Shown: piece by piece, positions 38,728 through 49,692 of the stretch | How the letters are laid out: every line of letters starts with the position of its first letter | How positions within the stretch are numbered: the stretch's first letter is position 1 | NCBI RefSeq assembly: GCF_003610775.1 | Contig: NZ_RAQO01000008.1 | Span: forward strand, 124,001-188,000 | Length of the DNA: 64,000 bases | Direction: 5' to 3' | Origin: Alginatibacterium sediminis | GTDB taxonomy: Bacteria; Pseudomonadota; Gammaproteobacteria; Enterobacterales; Celerinatantimonadaceae | Translations under genes and position numbers: made by a program | Notes under the pieces: model-generated | Seen by the model: the letters and a program-made list of their open reading frames with translations, nothing else | The model's database searches: none | What the model was told of the DNA's origin: nothing

Positions 38728-39950
38728 TATCCGCCGAAATCATCCAACATAATGTTTTCGTCTTCAACACCCAAATCTTTAAGCATGTTGATGACAGCAG
38801 CATTCATCATTGGTGGACCACACATGTAGAACTCACAGTCTTCTGGAGCGTCATGGTCACGTAGATAGTTCTCAAACAACACGTTATGGATGAAGCCAGT
38901 GTAGCCTTCCCAGTTGTCTTCTTCTTGTGGATCAGACAACGCAACATGCCATTGGAAGTTATCATTTTCAGCCGCTAAGCCGTCAAAGTCTTCCTCGTAG
39001 AACATTTCACGTTTAGAACGTGCACCGTACCAGAAGCTCATCTTACGCGTAGAATGCAAACGCTTAAGTTGATCGAAAATGTGTGAACGCATAGGAGCCA
39101 TACCGGCACCACCACCAACAAATACCATTTCATTTTCAGTATCTTTAGCGAAGAATTCACCGAATGGACCTGAGATAGTGACTTTGTCACCTTCTTTGAG
39201 GCCGAAGATAAACGATGACATTTTACCGCAAGGCAAGCTCAAATTGTTGGGTGGCGGCGTAGCGATACGCACGTTCAACATAATGATGCCTTCTTCCTCT
39301 GGGTAGTTAGCCATCGAGTAAGCTCTAATGGTCTCTTCGTCAACTTTAGACTCAAGTTTAAAGAAACCAAAGTGATCCCAATCGCCACGGTATTGCTCTT
39401 CGATATCGAAATCAGCATATTTAACATGGTGTGCTGGCGCTTCAATCTGAATATAACCACCGGCACGAAATGGTACCGACTCGCCATCAGGGATCTGAAG
39501 CTTTAACTCTTTAATGAAGGTTGCTTTGTTACCATTTGAGATAACTTCGCAGTCCCATTTCTTAACCCCGAATATTTCTTCAGGTAATTGAATTTTCATG
39601 TCTTGCTTAACACTAACTTGACAGGCTAAACGCAAGCCATCTTTAGCATCTCGCTTTGAGATATGGTCCAATTCCGTAGGTAAAATATCACCGCCACCTT
39701 CAAGCACATGTACATGACATTGGCCGCACGAGCCACCGCCACCACACGCAGATGATACAAAGATACCAGAACCGCCAAGTACGCTAAGTAACTTGCTGCC
39801 AGCTGACGTTGTTATTGCTTTGTTGGGATCATCATTGATTAAAATCTGAATCTCACCACTGCTCACAAGTTTTGACTTTGCGAACAAAATAATCGCTACC
39901 AATGCCAGAATCAGCAAGGTAAACATGGTCACGCCGAGAATGATTTCCAT
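38727..39950 (-). CDS. nqrF: Na+-translocating NADH:quinone reductase subunit F
   Basis: 407 residues. One N-terminal helix, then a [2Fe-2S] domain with [14 protein letters not shown] and a further Cys in RLACQV, an FAD domain with [11 protein letters not shown], and an NADH domain with [19 protein letters not shown] and the end motif [12 protein letters not shown]. It is the entry point, taking hydride from NADH and passing electrons through FAD and the iron-sulfur centre to NqrD/E and NqrC. Length equals that of Vibrio NqrF (about 408). Confidence 0.98.
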   Translation of the reverse strand: MEIILGVTMFTLLILALVAIILFAKSKLVSSGEIQILINDDPNKAITTSAGSKLLSVLGGSGIFVSSACGGGGSCGQCHVHVLEGGGDILPTELDHISKRDAKDGLRLACQVSVKQDMKIQLPEEIFGVKKWDCEVISNGNKATFIKELKLQIPDGESVPFRAGGYIQIEAPAHHVKYADFDIEEQYRGDWDHFGFFKLESKVDEETIRAYSMANYPEEEGIIMLNVRIATPPPNNLSLPCGKMSSFIFGLKEGDKVTISGPFGEFFAKDTENEMVFVGGGAGMAPMRSHIFDQLKRLHSTRKMSFWYGARSKREMFYEEDFDGLAAENDNFQWHVALSDPQEEDNWEGYTGFIHNVLFENYLRDHDAPEDCEFYMCGPPMMNAAVINMLKDLGVEDENIMLDDFGG

Positions 39951-39977
39951 CGACTATTTCCTTGTAGTTATGGCTGC

Positions 39978-40586
39978 TTAAAGCTGAACACCGGAGAAAG
40001 ACATAAATGCCATTGCCATAAGACCTACCGTAATAAAGGTAATTCCTAGACCGCGTAATCCTTCTGGCACATCGGAGTACTTCATTTTTTCGCGGATACC
40101 CGCTAAAGCAACGATAGCCAACATCCAACCTACACCACTACCAATGCCGTATACGAACGACTCAGCGAGGTTATACTCACGTTGAACCATGAAAGAAACA
40201 CCACCAAAGATGGCGCAATTCACGGTAATCAAGGGTAAGAAAATACCTAATGCTTGGTACAAAGCTGGGAAGAACTTATCTAAGACCATCTCAAGAATTT
40301 GAACCAGAGCTGCAATCACACCAATAAAGGTAATGAATCCTAAGAAGCTTAAATCAGCTTCAGGCAGACCAGCCCAGTCCAAAGCACCAGGGGCCAAAAG
40401 ATTAAAGTAGATGATTTGGTTAACCGGTACAGAGATCCCCAATACTACGGTTACCGCGACACCAAGGCCAAACGCTGTCTTTACCTTTTTAGATACAGCC
40501 AGGAATGTACACATCCCCAACAAAAAGGCCAAAGCCATATTCTCAATAAAGATAGAGCGAACAAAAAGGCTAATATACTGTTCCAT
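39978..40586 (-). CDS. nqrE: Na+-translocating NADH:quinone reductase subunit E
   Basis: 202 residues with six membrane helices. Conserved [19 protein letters not shown] in the first helix and [12 protein letters not shown] in the fourth carry the Cys residues that, with those of NqrD, hold an intramembrane iron centre between the two subunits. NqrE and NqrD are inverted-topology homologues. It lies between nqrD (three bases upstream) and nqrF (27 bp downstream). Confidence 0.97.
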   Translation of the reverse strand: MEQYISLFVRSIFIENMALAFLLGMCTFLAVSKKVKTAFGLGVAVTVVLGISVPVNQIIYFNLLAPGALDWAGLPEADLSFLGFITFIGVIAALVQILEMVLDKFFPALYQALGIFLPLITVNCAIFGGVSFMVQREYNLAESFVYGIGSGVGWMLAIVALAGIREKMKYSDVPEGLRGLGITFITVGLMAMAFMSFSGVQL

Positions 40587-40589
40587 AAA

Positions 40590-41222
40590 TTACTCCTTCG
40601 GCTCCACTTGTGCTGGGAATTTGGTGCGCAGTGCCCAAATTAACAAACCAATGATGAAAAACGCTGAGGCTGGAAGCAATAAGAGCCCATTGGGTTGATA
40701 CCAACCGCCGTTGTTGATCAAAGGTAGAATTTCGATACCAAATAACGAGCCTGAACCAAGCAGTTCTCGGAAAAAGCCTACAGCCATCAACAATGCGCCA
40801 TAGCCTAACCCTTGACCAATGCCGTCCAAAAATGAACGAAATGGTGGCTCTTTCATTGCAAAGGCTTCTGCTCGGCCCATTACAATACAGTTGGTAATAA
40901 TTAAGCTAACAAATACTGAAAGTTGTTTCGAAATATCGTAAACAACCGCTTTAAGTATTTGGTCAACAACAATAACCAGTGAGGCAATAATTGCCATTTG
41001 CACAATGATTCGCACACTGCTTGGAATGTGATGACGGATGAGTGAAATGGATAAATTCGATAACGACGTTACGAATATCACCGCAAGGCTCATTACAAAT
41101 GCTGTTTCAAGTTTACTGGTAACAGCAAGTGCTGAACAAACACCAAGCACCTGCAAGGCAATCGGGTTATTTAAAAATACCGGATTTAGCAGCAGCGCTT
41201 TATTATCTTGAGCTTCAGCCAT
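40590..41222 (-). CDS. nqrD: Na+-translocating NADH:quinone reductase subunit D
   Basis: 210 residues, six membrane helices. The first helix region [18 protein letters not shown] and the [14 protein letters not shown] segment contain the cysteines that pair with those of NqrE around the intramembrane iron. Its start codon overlaps the 3' end of nqrC by 8 bp. It forms part of the electron path from NqrF to NqrC and of the Na+ translocation machinery. Confidence 0.97.
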   Translation of the reverse strand: MAEAQDNKALLLNPVFLNNPIALQVLGVCSALAVTSKLETAFVMSLAVIFVTSLSNLSISLIRHHIPSSVRIIVQMAIIASLVIVVDQILKAVVYDISKQLSVFVSLIITNCIVMGRAEAFAMKEPPFRSFLDGIGQGLGYGALLMAVGFFRELLGSGSLFGIEILPLINNGGWYQPNGLLLLPASAFFIIGLLIWALRTKFPAQVEPKE

Positions 41223-42000
41223 TTCCTAGGCCTCCTTTCTGGATATTGCTAAGGAATTTACCAAAGCCATTCTCGCTCAACCAAAAATCAAAGGTGTTAG
41301 TTACACCATTTGAAGTCAAGGTTGCACCCGATAGACCGTCTATTTGATAAGCCGAGTCTTGAGGGGCTGTGCCTTTGATAACTTCTAATGCAGGCTGTCC
41401 TTGGTCGTCAAATAATTTTTTACCAACGAACTTCTCTAGCCAAAGCGGGTTTGCAATCTCGCCACCTAGACCTGGCGTTTCACCATGGTCGTAGTAGACC
41501 ATTGCATCAACCGTATTGCCGTCAGGCTGAATCGCCATGAATGCATACATTGTTGACCACAATCCACGGCCGTGCATGGGGATAATAATCCGCTCATAGC
41601 CGCCCGCTGAACCTTTGACCAAATATACATTGGCGTAATTAGAACGGCGGACAATACCGGCAATGTCTTCGTCTTTTGTTAGCCGGGTACTAGTCTCTGG
41701 ATCTTTCGCTGATTTACGTTGATCAAAACTATTAACGTCGATTTGGTCTGCGGCAACAAATTCACCGGTATCTAAATCGACGACTCGCGGTTCAATGACC
41801 TGCTGGTAAACGTCTTGAATTTTTTGTCCGGCGAAGTCTGCGCCAGCAACGGTTAAAATATTGCTCTGCGTATCTTCGATAACGTTGCGTTGTTGCATGC
41901 CACGCAAACCAACGGCAGCGGTTGAAACAACGATTGAGCATACTAAGCTTACGCCTAGTACCACTTTAACGGTGTTCGCTAATGAATCATTATTGGCCAT
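41215..42000 (-). CDS. nqrC: Na+-translocating NADH:quinone reductase subunit C
   Basis: 261 residues from the ATG at 42000; an upstream in-frame start would reach further into nqrB. One N-terminal membrane helix ([20 protein letters not shown]) anchors a periplasmic FMN-binding domain. The flavinylation site is the Thr of SGATLTS near residue 235, in the [14 protein letters not shown] context recognised by ApbE. The start overlaps the nqrB 3' end by 11 bp. It relays electrons to NqrB. Confidence 0.97.
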   Translation of the reverse strand: MANNDSLANTVKVVLGVSLVCSIVVSTAAVGLRGMQQRNVIEDTQSNILTVAGADFAGQKIQDVYQQVIEPRVVDLDTGEFVAADQIDVNSFDQRKSAKDPETSTRLTKDEDIAGIVRRSNYANVYLVKGSAGGYERIIIPMHGRGLWSTMYAFMAIQPDGNTVDAMVYYDHGETPGLGGEIANPLWLEKFVGKKLFDDQGQPALEVIKGTAPQDSAYQIDGLSGATLTSNGVTNTFDFWLSENGFGKFLSNIQKGGLGNG

Positions 42001-43204
42001 CGCGAGCAATCCTCCGTTTGATATTCCCTTGAACAACTAAGAAGTCGAAGACCGGCGCAAATAAGTTTGCGAATAAAATCGCAAGCATCATGCCCTCTGG
42101 GAAAGCAGGATTGACAACGCGGATTAAGATCACCATGACCCCAATTAAGGCGCCATACCACCATTTCGATTTATTAGTGAATGCAGCAGATACTGGGTCG
42201 GTTGCCATAAAGAACATACCAAGAGCAAAGCCACCCATAACTAAATGCCAGTAAGCTGGGATTGCGAACATGGCGTTGGTATCCGATCCAACAACATTAA
42301 GCAGCAAGGTAGTTGCTACCATACCTATCAGCACACCAGCAACAATACGCCACGAAGCGATGCGAGCATAGATTAAGAATAATCCGCCCAACGCTAATAA
42401 GAAGGTTGACGTTTCACCAGATGAACCTTGGATAGAACCAAAGAATGCACCTGCCCAGGTAATACCTTGTGCAGCCAATTCTTCGACACCACCGGCTGCG
42501 GCAACACTAAGTGCTGTTGCACCCGAGAAGCCATCAACTGCAGTCCATACCGCATCGCCTGAAATAGCTGAAGGATAGGCAAAGAACAAAAACGCTCGAC
42601 CCGCTAAAGCTGGATTTAAGAAGTTTTTACCCGTTCCGCCAAACACTTCTTTTGCAATAACAACACCAAAGGTGATACCTAAAGCAACTTGCCATAAGGG
42701 GATAGTCGCTGGCAATGTTAGTGCAAACAAAATGGACGTTACAAAGAAACCTTCGTTTACTTCGTGATTACGAACTGAGGCAAATAATACTTCCCAAAAA
42801 CCACCCACAACAAAAGCGACTAGATAAATTGGCAAAAAGTAGAACGCACCAAAGAGTAGACTTGCAAACCAACCGGCTTCAGCTCCCATTGGAACGCCAA
42901 TTGCGCCCATGATAGCAACTCGCCAATCAGCTAAAGGAGCAAAACCTGCTGCAATGGCCTCATTAGCGCCAGCACCGATATTGTACATACCGAAAAACAT
43001 TGCTGGCATTAAAGCAGCCCAAACAAAAATCATCATACGCTTAAGATCTAAGTTGTCGCGTACATGAGTTTTGTTCTTGGTGATATAGCCTGGAGTAAAG
43101 AAGAAAGTAGCCGTCGCTTCATAAAGCGCAAACCATTTTTCTCGTTTACCACCGGGCAGAAAATCGGGTTCGATTTTCTCAATAATTTCGAGAATCTTTT
43201 TCAT
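41990..43204 (-). CDS. nqrB: Na+-translocating NADH:quinone reductase subunit B
   Basis: 404 residues with about ten membrane helices. The covalent FMN site is the Thr in [10 protein letters not shown] near residue 233. The helices carrying [13 protein letters not shown] and [18 protein letters not shown] hold conserved positions linked to Na+ passage and riboflavin. NqrB is the main Na+ channel subunit and carries riboflavin and FMN. It begins two bases after the nqrA stop codon. Confidence 0.98.
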   Translation of the reverse strand: MKKILEIIEKIEPDFLPGGKREKWFALYEATATFFFTPGYITKNKTHVRDNLDLKRMMIFVWAALMPAMFFGMYNIGAGANEAIAAGFAPLADWRVAIMGAIGVPMGAEAGWFASLLFGAFYFLPIYLVAFVVGGFWEVLFASVRNHEVNEGFFVTSILFALTLPATIPLWQVALGITFGVVIAKEVFGGTGKNFLNPALAGRAFLFFAYPSAISGDAVWTAVDGFSGATALSVAAAGGVEELAAQGITWAGAFFGSIQGSSGETSTFLLALGGLFLIYARIASWRIVAGVLIGMVATTLLLNVVGSDTNAMFAIPAYWHLVMGGFALGMFFMATDPVSAAFTNKSKWWYGALIGVMVILIRVVNPAFPEGMMLAILFANLFAPVFDFLVVQGNIKRRIARDGQ

Positions 43205-43206
43205 GC

Positions 43207-44541
43207 TTAACCTTCCTTCTCAATCGTGGTTAAACAGTCACGCAATACGCGTCCAAAGTCATGCTTACCAGGACAAACATATGTGCATAATGCTAAGTCT
43301 TCTTCGTCAAGTTCTAAGCAACCTAATTGCTGAGCACTGTCAGTATCGTTTGACAACAAATCGCGAAGTAAGAGAGTGGGGAGAATATCCAAAGGCATTA
43401 CACGTTCATATTGCCCAATTGGAACCATCGCCCGTGCACTACCACCAGTAGTAGTGGTGAAGTCAAACAACTTGCTTTTGTTTGCTACCGAGGTAAATAC
43501 CCGCGCCAACGAGAATTTATTAGCGCCAGGGGCAGCCCAACCGAGAAACTCTTTCTCGTGGCCTTCAAGCAATGCGGTAACTTGGAGATGATAACGACCA
43601 ATATAGTCATGAACTCCGCTAGCAGCAGTGCCTTGTAGAACACTACCCGAAACTACGCGAGTGATACCTTCTTTGAGTTCACCCTTGCTTAATTCGCTAA
43701 TACAAGCGCCCATTATCGTTTTGAGTAAACGAGGCTTTTTAACCTGCGGCCCGGCCAAGGCAATAATGCGTTCATTAAACACTTCACCGGTTTCGAAAAA
43801 CTTACCAATCGCAATCACATCTTGGTAGTTAATACTCCACACGGTTCGCTGTGCCGAAGCAGGTTTAAGCATGTGAATGTGCGTTCCGGTCAAGCCTGCT
43901 GGATGCGGACCCGAGAAGCTGTGTTCTTGAACACGCGCAGCCGATGACTTAGGTAGATCGGCTTCGTTTTTACAAACGAAAACCTCACCTGAAGTTAACT
44001 TGCTCAACACATCGAGACCAGATAGATATGCGGTTGACTCTCGTTTAATCAACATACGAGCATCAGCTGAAAGCGGGTTACTATCCATCGCGGTTACGAA
44101 AATAGCAGAGGCTTCGCTGTCAATAGCTGGAACTTTGCTGTAAGGCCGCGTTTTAAACGCAGTCCAGACACCTGAAGCGACTAACTTATCAACTAGAGTT
44201 TGGCGGTCGGCATTTTCGATTGAAGTTTCAGCGCCAAAGTTTATGGCGTCGTGGTCGTTTATTTCAACGACAACCGATTGCAACACACGTTGAGCACCAC
44301 GATTAATTTCAACCACAGTGCCTGAAGCGGGGGCAGTGAAAACTACACCAGGGGTTTTTTTATCTTCGAACAGAACCTGTCCTTTGGAGACTTGCTCGCC
44401 AACGCGAACTTTCATTGTTGGGCGCATGCCAACAAATTCTTCTCCTAGAACAGCTACCCGCGTAATCGCGGCGGCATCTTCGATGCGCTGTTCGGGTCTT
44501 CCTGCTATGGGAAGATCCAATCCATTTTTTATCGTTATCAT
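43207..44541 (-). CDS. nqrA: Na+-translocating NADH:quinone reductase subunit A
   Basis: 444 residues from the ATG at 44541, where the family start [14 protein letters not shown] is found; the longer in-frame extension upstream has no family similarity. A cytoplasmic peripheral subunit with [25 protein letters not shown] (lipoyl/Rnf-like barrel) and a C-terminal [35 protein letters not shown] region. It binds ubiquinone at the interface with NqrB. It is the first gene of an eight-gene operon ending in apbE and nqrM. Confidence 0.97.
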   Translation of the reverse strand: MITIKNGLDLPIAGRPEQRIEDAAAITRVAVLGEEFVGMRPTMKVRVGEQVSKGQVLFEDKKTPGVVFTAPASGTVVEINRGAQRVLQSVVVEINDHDAINFGAETSIENADRQTLVDKLVASGVWTAFKTRPYSKVPAIDSEASAIFVTAMDSNPLSADARMLIKRESTAYLSGLDVLSKLTSGEVFVCKNEADLPKSSAARVQEHSFSGPHPAGLTGTHIHMLKPASAQRTVWSINYQDVIAIGKFFETGEVFNERIIALAGPQVKKPRLLKTIMGACISELSKGELKEGITRVVSGSVLQGTAASGVHDYIGRYHLQVTALLEGHEKEFLGWAAPGANKFSLARVFTSVANKSKLFDFTTTTGGSARAMVPIGQYERVMPLDILPTLLLRDLLSNDTDSAQQLGCLELDEEDLALCTYVCPGKHDFGRVLRDCLTTIEKEG

Positions 44542-44774
44542 ACTCTCTACACATCTGTTTGTCAGAAGACGAGCGGTCTGCTCTATAAGACGTCGTTTTA
44601 CAAGAATTTCGTATCTTAGCAACAAGTCACAAAAAAGCGTCAGTATTCTATCATTCTGGACAAAAATTGCTGCAAAAAAATTATCAAAGATAGAACAACT
44701 GTGCGCTGGCTTTTATTTTAGAGCTAAATCCAGCAAAAATACGAGCTTTATCCTAAGACCAAAGTCTGCAAACC

Positions 44775-45089
44775 TTAGCCTTTTCCACGACATTCCGGTG
44801 ATTGAGGGACTTCTTTTCGGCTCGCCCATTCCTCAGGTGTTAAGGTATGTAAGGCAAGAGCATGGATAGAATTTTGTAGTAAATCAGCTAAAGTTTGGTT
44901 CACCATTCGATGTCTCTGTATTAGTCTTTTGGCTTGAAATTCATCGCTAACCAAAGTTACATTAAAATGGCTCTCTGAGCCCTCTGGTACACTATGTTTG
45001 TAACTTTCATTGACTACTTTTAACACTTTAGGCGAAAAATCACGCTCTAATAATCTATTTATCTGTTCTTCTATCGTCGAACTAGTCAT
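44775..45089 (-). CDS. bolA: BolA-family protein
   Basis: 104 residues. The class-II KH-like BolA fold is recognised by SHFNVTLVSDEFQAKRLIQRHRMVNQTL, with the conserved His and the RHRMV loop, and IHALALHTLTPEEW at the C terminus. BolA proteins bind monothiol glutaredoxins around a [2Fe-2S] cluster and affect cell shape and stress responses. It is co-directional with the alkB-like gene (10 bp gap). The nearby yajG and ampG, on the opposite strand, reproduce the E. coli bolA neighbourhood. Confidence 0.95.
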   Translation of the reverse strand: MTSSTIEEQINRLLERDFSPKVLKVVNESYKHSVPEGSESHFNVTLVSDEFQAKRLIQRHRMVNQTLADLLQNSIHALALHTLTPEEWASRKEVPQSPECRGKG

Positions 45090-45099
45090 ATGGTATGCC

Positions 45100-45705
45100 T
45101 TAAGATTGCTTTATTTGACGAAATGTTAAATTAATCCGCGCTTGTTGCAAAGCCCGCATTTTCGGTAATGAATGCTCGCAAATTTCTTGAGACTCAGCTC
45201 TCATCACGAGTAAATCACCTGACCCCAGTAAAAACTCAAACTGTTGTTCTCCGCGTCGTTCGCGTAGTAAAAATCGCCGCGAGGCACCTAAACTGATAGA
45301 CGCGATAAGTGGATTTTGACCCAATTCTTTTTCGTTGTCTCTGTGCCAGCCCATGTAATCTTGCCCATCTCGATAACAGTTAACCAACACGCTATTAAAG
45401 TTATGATTTAATTCGCTTTCTAACAAAATCTTTAGCTGGAATAGCTCCGTGCGCCAAGCTTGTGGCTGACGAAGTTGTCCAGAATACGTATACGAGCAAT
45501 GGGGGTCGCCAAACCAAGCTGAACGGCGTGGCTCGGCAATACGTCGACCAAACATGTGGATATGCGATTCAGGCCACTGAACCGCATCTGCAAGCTCATT
45601 TATCAATTGCTCACACGTGCTTTTGGCAAGCCATTTGGGATGATATCCAAACCATCGGTGCTGCTCAAGCCGCACCACCTTTTGCGTTTGTCTAACTATT
45701 TTCAT
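45100..45705 (-). CDS. AlkB-like 2-oxoglutarate/Fe(II) dioxygenase
   Basis: 201 residues. Fe(II) ligands are seen in GWHRDNEKEL (HxD) and in the later CEHSLPK histidine. The 2-oxoglutarate-binding Arg pair is in RINLTFRQI at the C terminus. The substrate lid region has RRSAWFGDPHCSYTYSG, as in ALKBH2-type enzymes. The family removes alkyl groups from DNA or RNA bases by oxidation. It is shorter than E. coli AlkB and closer to the ALKBH2/3 branch by these motifs. It is cotranscribed with bolA. Confidence 0.9.
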   Translation of the reverse strand: MKIVRQTQKVVRLEQHRWFGYHPKWLAKSTCEQLINELADAVQWPESHIHMFGRRIAEPRRSAWFGDPHCSYTYSGQLRQPQAWRTELFQLKILLESELNHNFNSVLVNCYRDGQDYMGWHRDNEKELGQNPLIASISLGASRRFLLRERRGEQQFEFLLGSGDLLVMRAESQEICEHSLPKMRALQQARINLTFRQIKQS

Positions 45706-45788
45706 GCATTTGAACTCACTATGCCTTTAGTTGATCGAGTACACTAAGACCATAGCTTATCTTTGACCCACATGATCCAAAAAGGTTT

Positions 45789-46919
45789 ATGCCAAATTTT
45801 CAATCACTACAATTGAAGCTCAATCGCTACCCTATTGTCGCAAATGATTCCCTGCAAGCATGGAATGCAGCAGACGAGTTACTCATTGAACACTGGCTAC
45901 GTTCACCGTTGACGAGCCCGCAGCGAATAATACTAATTAATGATGATTTTGGTGCTATAGCATGCGCCATAAATAAGGCTGCACAAGAAATAAGCCACCG
46001 TATATCGATTGATTGGTTTAGTGATTCGTACGTAGCAATGCAAGGGTTGCAACAAAATCTGGCAACAACAGACCTAAATGTTGAGTTACGCTGTCACAAT
46101 AGCTTAGCAGACTTGCCAATTGCTGATTTAGTCTTATATAAAGTGCCCAAGATACTCCGCTATCAACAGTTTCAGCTCGAACAAATCAACGGGAGTCAAA
46201 CAGCTGGTACAACCATTCTTGCAAGCGGCATGTTGAGAGCAATGCCTGCTTCGGTGTTCAAAAGCTTCGAGTCACAATGTGATGATTTTTCAACTTCGCT
46301 AGCCAAGAAAAAGGCACGGCTAATTTTTGCCAAGACTCAAAAATCACGCCAAATAAAAGTTAAGCCAACGAGCTGGCAAGCCCAAGACTACCCGTACCAG
46401 CTTTCTGAACACTCAAACGTTTTCTGCCAAGGTAAATTAGACATTGGCACTCGATTTATGTTGCAACACTTAGATATCAAGGCCGATCGCGTGGCCGATT
46501 TGGGCTGCGGTAATGGTTTGCTAGGTTTACATTATTTAACTCAACATCCGAGTAGTCAGCTTAGTTTCTTTGATGAATCTTGCATGGCTGTAGCTAGCGC
46601 TAATGACAACCTTAAACGCAACTTAGGGGAAAAAATAAACCAGTGTCAGTTTGTTCAAACGAATTGTTTGGAGGGCGTCGCTGATAAAAGCTTTGATCTG
46701 ATTCTTTGCAACCCACCTTTTCATCAACAAAATACCGTCAGCGAGCATATCGCCCAGCAAATGTTTAAGGATTCTCGGCGCTGCTTAAAAAATAATGGTC
46801 GCTTAAGAATTGTAGCTAATCGCCACCTTAACTATAAAATGTACCTAAAGCCGTTGTTTTCAAATATAAACTTAGTCGCATCCAACGCAAAGTTTGTTAT
46901 TCTTGACGCGCTTTGCTAA
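45789..46919 (+). CDS. rlmG: 23S rRNA (guanine-1835-N2)-methyltransferase
   Basis: 376 residues, two tandem methyltransferase-like domains. The N-terminal one is degenerate (LQAWNAADELLIEHWL opening). The C-terminal one has the SAM motif VADLGCGNGLLGLHYL near residue 240 and the catalytic NPPFHQ near 315, the base-methylating N-P-P-F/Y signature. Length and N-terminal pattern fit RlmG (E. coli 378 residues) better than RsmC. It is divergent from the alkB-like gene and leads a series with yajG, ppiA-like and ampG. Confidence 0.92.
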   Translation: MPNFQSLQLKLNRYPIVANDSLQAWNAADELLIEHWLRSPLTSPQRIILINDDFGAIACAINKAAQEISHRISIDWFSDSYVAMQGLQQNLATTDLNVELRCHNSLADLPIADLVLYKVPKILRYQQFQLEQINGSQTAGTTILASGMLRAMPASVFKSFESQCDDFSTSLAKKKARLIFAKTQKSRQIKVKPTSWQAQDYPYQLSEHSNVFCQGKLDIGTRFMLQHLDIKADRVADLGCGNGLLGLHYLTQHPSSQLSFFDESCMAVASANDNLKRNLGEKINQCQFVQTNCLEGVADKSFDLILCNPPFHQQNTVSEHIAQQMFKDSRRCLKNNGRLRIVANRHLNYKMYLKPLFSNINLVASNAKFVILDALC

Positions 46920-46952
46920 ATCTTGAACTATCGACCAATTAAAGGACAACTC

Positions 46953-47540
46953 GTGGCACGTTTTTTTCATCCCTTAGTTTTTGCTCTGCCCATCTCTTTG
47001 CTATTAGCAGCGTGTGCGCAGCCAGTACCCGAGCACTTGGATATTAGTCCACAGGTTCAAGTTGAAAATAGTGATATATCGCTGGCGCAAACCATCGCTT
47101 ATCAAACGCAAGATTTGCGCAGCCATCGTTACATTATTAGTGTGCATCAAGGTGAGCAAGAGCTAGCACAGTTGGTAAACCTTGAACACAGCTTGCGCAG
47201 TGACATTGATCAAAATATGCGAGCTGCCCTTCAACAGTATCAGATTGAATTTTCGGAACAATCCGAGATATATCTTCAGCTCGATATTTTGGAGTTGTCA
47301 GCCAAAGTTAAACAGCATTCATTAACGCATACTGTTAAGAGCGACATGCGTATCAAAGTCAGTGTCAAAACTCCTAAGCAAACCCTTGCTAAGCAGTACC
47401 AGAACAGTTTTGAAAGAGAAGGTTCTATGCAAGTGGATCTAAATAAAGTCGAATCAGAAATGGGGCAGCAGCTAAGTACATTACTGAATCGAGTCGTTAA
47501 TGACCCTGAAATTCTAAAATTATTGGAGACTCAATCATGA
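46953..47540 (+). CDS. yajG: YajG-family lipoprotein
   Basis: 195 residues from the GTG at 46953, which has AAAGGA six bases upstream; a TTG at 46923 gives a longer but unsupported N terminus. The lipoprotein signal ends in LLLAACAQP. The rest is a YajG-like domain (SLAQTIAYQTQDLRSHRYI, SDIDQNMRAALQQYQIEF). Its position upstream of ampG is the same as in E. coli. The family's role is unclear. It overlaps the next gene by four bases (ATGA). Confidence 0.88.
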   Translation: MARFFHPLVFALPISLLLAACAQPVPEHLDISPQVQVENSDISLAQTIAYQTQDLRSHRYIISVHQGEQELAQLVNLEHSLRSDIDQNMRAALQQYQIEFSEQSEIYLQLDILELSAKVKQHSLTHTVKSDMRIKVSVKTPKQTLAKQYQNSFEREGSMQVDLNKVESEMGQQLSTLLNRVVNDPEILKLLETQS

Positions 47541-48094
47541 AATTTGTATCCAAACTCTCTCAAGTCTTATGCCTAGTCGCGCTATTATTCAGTGTGCCTA
47601 GTTGGGCAACAACAGTGATGTTAGTTACCAACATGGGGAATATCACTATCAAGCTCGATACCGAGAAAGCCCCCGTATCTTCCAAAAATTTTATTCGCTA
47701 TGTGAATGATAAAAGCTATCAAAACAGCATTTTCCATCGTGTGATTAACGGTTTTATGATTCAAGGTGGCGGTTTCTCCGAAGACTTCAAACGCCTTGAC
47801 ACCTATACTCAAATTGAAAATGAGTCGCAAAATGGATTAAGTAATACTCGTGGTTCTATAGCGATGGCTCGAACAGGACAACCGCATTCAGCCACTCGTC
47901 AGTTTTATATAAACCTAGTTGATAACACCAACTTAGACGGTGAGTCTCACAAATTTGGCTATGCCGTGTTTGGGCAAGTGACTCGGGGTATGGATGTTGT
48001 CGATAAAATTGCTAAAGTAGCTACCGGTTCTCGCTCTGGCATGCGCGATGTACCGCGCCAAAACGTAGTCTTGCTCGATGTTATTTATCCTTAA
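47537..48094 (+). CDS. ppiA: Cyclophilin-type peptidyl-prolyl isomerase, periplasmic (PpiA-like)
   Basis: 185 residues. Signal peptide to about residue 24 (PSWATTV). The cyclophilin domain has FHRVINGFMIQGGGF (catalytic Arg), NTRGSIAMAR, and SATRQFYINLVDNTNLD, the standard active-site order. It isomerises proline bonds of proteins in the periplasm. The lack of the Trp used for cyclosporin binding is usual for bacterial members. It overlaps yajG by four bases, so the two are translationally coupled. Confidence 0.93.
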   Translation: MKFVSKLSQVLCLVALLFSVPSWATTVMLVTNMGNITIKLDTEKAPVSSKNFIRYVNDKSYQNSIFHRVINGFMIQGGGFSEDFKRLDTYTQIENESQNGLSNTRGSIAMARTGQPHSATRQFYINLVDNTNLDGESHKFGYAVFGQVTRGMDVVDKIAKVATGSRSGMRDVPRQNVVLLDVIYP

Positions 48095-48123
48095 TTTCAC
48101 TTCAAAGTAACAAGGACGTTCAT

Positions 48124-49479
48124 ATGATCCAGGCCGAAAGCTGGAAACAAACAATTTTAAGTTACCGAGACAAGCGCCTACTTTGGGTGTTTCTGATGGG
48201 CTGTAGTAGCGGGTTCCCATGGGTACTGATCGGTTCTAACATGTCAGGTTGGCTCAAAGATGCAGGGCTTACCCGCTCTGCTATTGGGTACTTTGGTTCA
48301 GTATTTGCCGTTTATGCCATTAACTTCCTGTGGGCTCCATTAGTTGACCGTGTCAAACTTCCCTTTTTGGGCGATAAACTCGGGCAACGACGCTCTTGGA
48401 TCTTTTTGTGTCAAGGATTGATACTTATAGGCACATTAGCTATTTCGCGTTTGGATCCCGCGGTAAGTTTAGCGCTTACATCATTTGTGGCGCTGCTAAT
48501 AGCTATTAGTTCTGCAACCCAAGACATTGCCATTGATGCTTACCGTATTGATTCAATTGGGCGTAGTGAATCAAACAAAATGCCACAAGCTTCGGCAATG
48601 GCCGTTGTAGGTTGGTGGACAGGTTACTCTTTACCAGGTTATTTAGCCTTTACCAACGCCGATAGCATCGGTTGGAATGGTGTTTATCTGGTTATGGCGG
48701 CAATCGTTGCCTTGTTAATGGTTTTTACCTTGCTTGTCAAAGAACCAAAAACAGACCGAGAAGCCTTGCAAGCAGCAGCTGAAGCTCGTCACATCGAAGC
48801 GCTCAAGTTAGGTCGTAAACAGCGTGTTATTGCGTGGTTGACGGTTACTGTTGTTGAGCCGTTTTTAGACTTTTTCCGAAGCAACGGCGTTCGAGTTGCC
48901 ATTACTTTATTACTCTTTGTATTTTTGTTTAAAATTGGTGAAGCCTTTTTGGGTCGTATGTCGATCACTTTCTACAAAGAAGTCGGTTTTAGTAATGAAC
49001 AAATTGGTCACTACTCAAAACTATTAGGATGGGGTGCAACGGTTGTCTTCACCTTAATTGGTAGCGCGATAAACGTACGCTTTGGAATTGTACGTGGTTT
49101 GATTATAGGTGGCATAGCAATGGCTGCCAGTAATCTAATGTTTGCTTGGATCGCGAGTGTTGGTCCTAGTGAAAACTTGTTCTTGGCAACCATCATTGTC
49201 GATAACTTTACAAGTGCGTTCTCAACTGTCGCCTTTGTATCGTTTTTAACCATGGTTACGGGGCAGGCCTTTAGTGCCACCCAATATGCTCTATTGGCGT
49301 CACTGGGTAACTTCGGACGAACGACTTTAGCTAGTTTCAGTGGTGACTTAGTCGATTATCTTGGTAGTTGGGAGATATTCTTTATTGTCACCGCCTTGAT
49401 GGTGGTTCCGAGTTTGATCATGTTAGTCAGTCTTCGCGGCTACTTTAATAAAATTTTGAATCAAGCGCAGCACAACTAG
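48124..49479 (+). CDS. ampG: AmpG-family muropeptide permease (MFS)
   Basis: 451 residues, about 12 to 14 membrane helices. AmpG imports GlcNAc-anhydroMurNAc peptides released from the cell wall, feeding recycling and beta-lactamase induction. Family signatures are the early GCSSGFPWVLIGSNMSGWL, the NFLWAPLVDRVKLPFLG loop and SSATQDIAIDAYRID in helix 4-5. A long cytoplasmic linker after about 200 fits this family. It is the last gene of the rlmG-yajG-ppiA-ampG run, with a strong terminator. Confidence 0.94.
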   Translation: MIQAESWKQTILSYRDKRLLWVFLMGCSSGFPWVLIGSNMSGWLKDAGLTRSAIGYFGSVFAVYAINFLWAPLVDRVKLPFLGDKLGQRRSWIFLCQGLILIGTLAISRLDPAVSLALTSFVALLIAISSATQDIAIDAYRIDSIGRSESNKMPQASAMAVVGWWTGYSLPGYLAFTNADSIGWNGVYLVMAAIVALLMVFTLLVKEPKTDREALQAAAEARHIEALKLGRKQRVIAWLTVTVVEPFLDFFRSNGVRVAITLLLFVFLFKIGEAFLGRMSITFYKEVGFSNEQIGHYSKLLGWGATVVFTLIGSAINVRFGIVRGLIIGGIAMAASNLMFAWIASVGPSENLFLATIIVDNFTSAFSTVAFVSFLTMVTGQAFSATQYALLASLGNFGRTTLASFSGDLVDYLGSWEIFFIVTALMVVPSLIMLVSLRGYFNKILNQAQHN

Positions 49480-49487
49480 CGCCTCGT

Positions 49488-49527
49488 ATAGCTGACCATT
49501 TCTGACTTAATGGTCAGCTATATTTTT
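49488..49527 (+). terminator. Terminator after ampG
   Basis: A perfect 13-bp stem (49488-49500 pairs with 49509-49521; ATAGCTGACCATT and its complement), an eight-base loop, then ATTTTTC. Confidence 0.9.
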
Positions 49528-49692
49528 CAAATATTCTTGATTACCCAAGCAAAATACCTATAATGCGCGGCTCAGCGTAACCTTCAACATTGGATGTCGA
49601 GCAACCGAAGAGCTGCAATGTGCATGGAGCTTCTGGTGCGACTGAAACAATAAGCCTAAAAGGCATTAATCCAATTACTAAAAGTGACACCC

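Noticed and set aside
39853-40128. 91-codon frame between nqrF and nqrE
   Set aside because: Lies in another frame over the ends of nqrF and nqrE; no own features.
44542-44774. Promoter of the nqr operon
   Set aside because: TAGAAT-like -10 sequences occur, but no -35 at the right spacing was convincing, so none is called.
44318-44869. 183-codon open frame on the plus strand across the nqrA start
   Set aside because: It is antisense to nqrA and has no family resemblance or ribosome site; its size follows from codon bias of the opposite gene.
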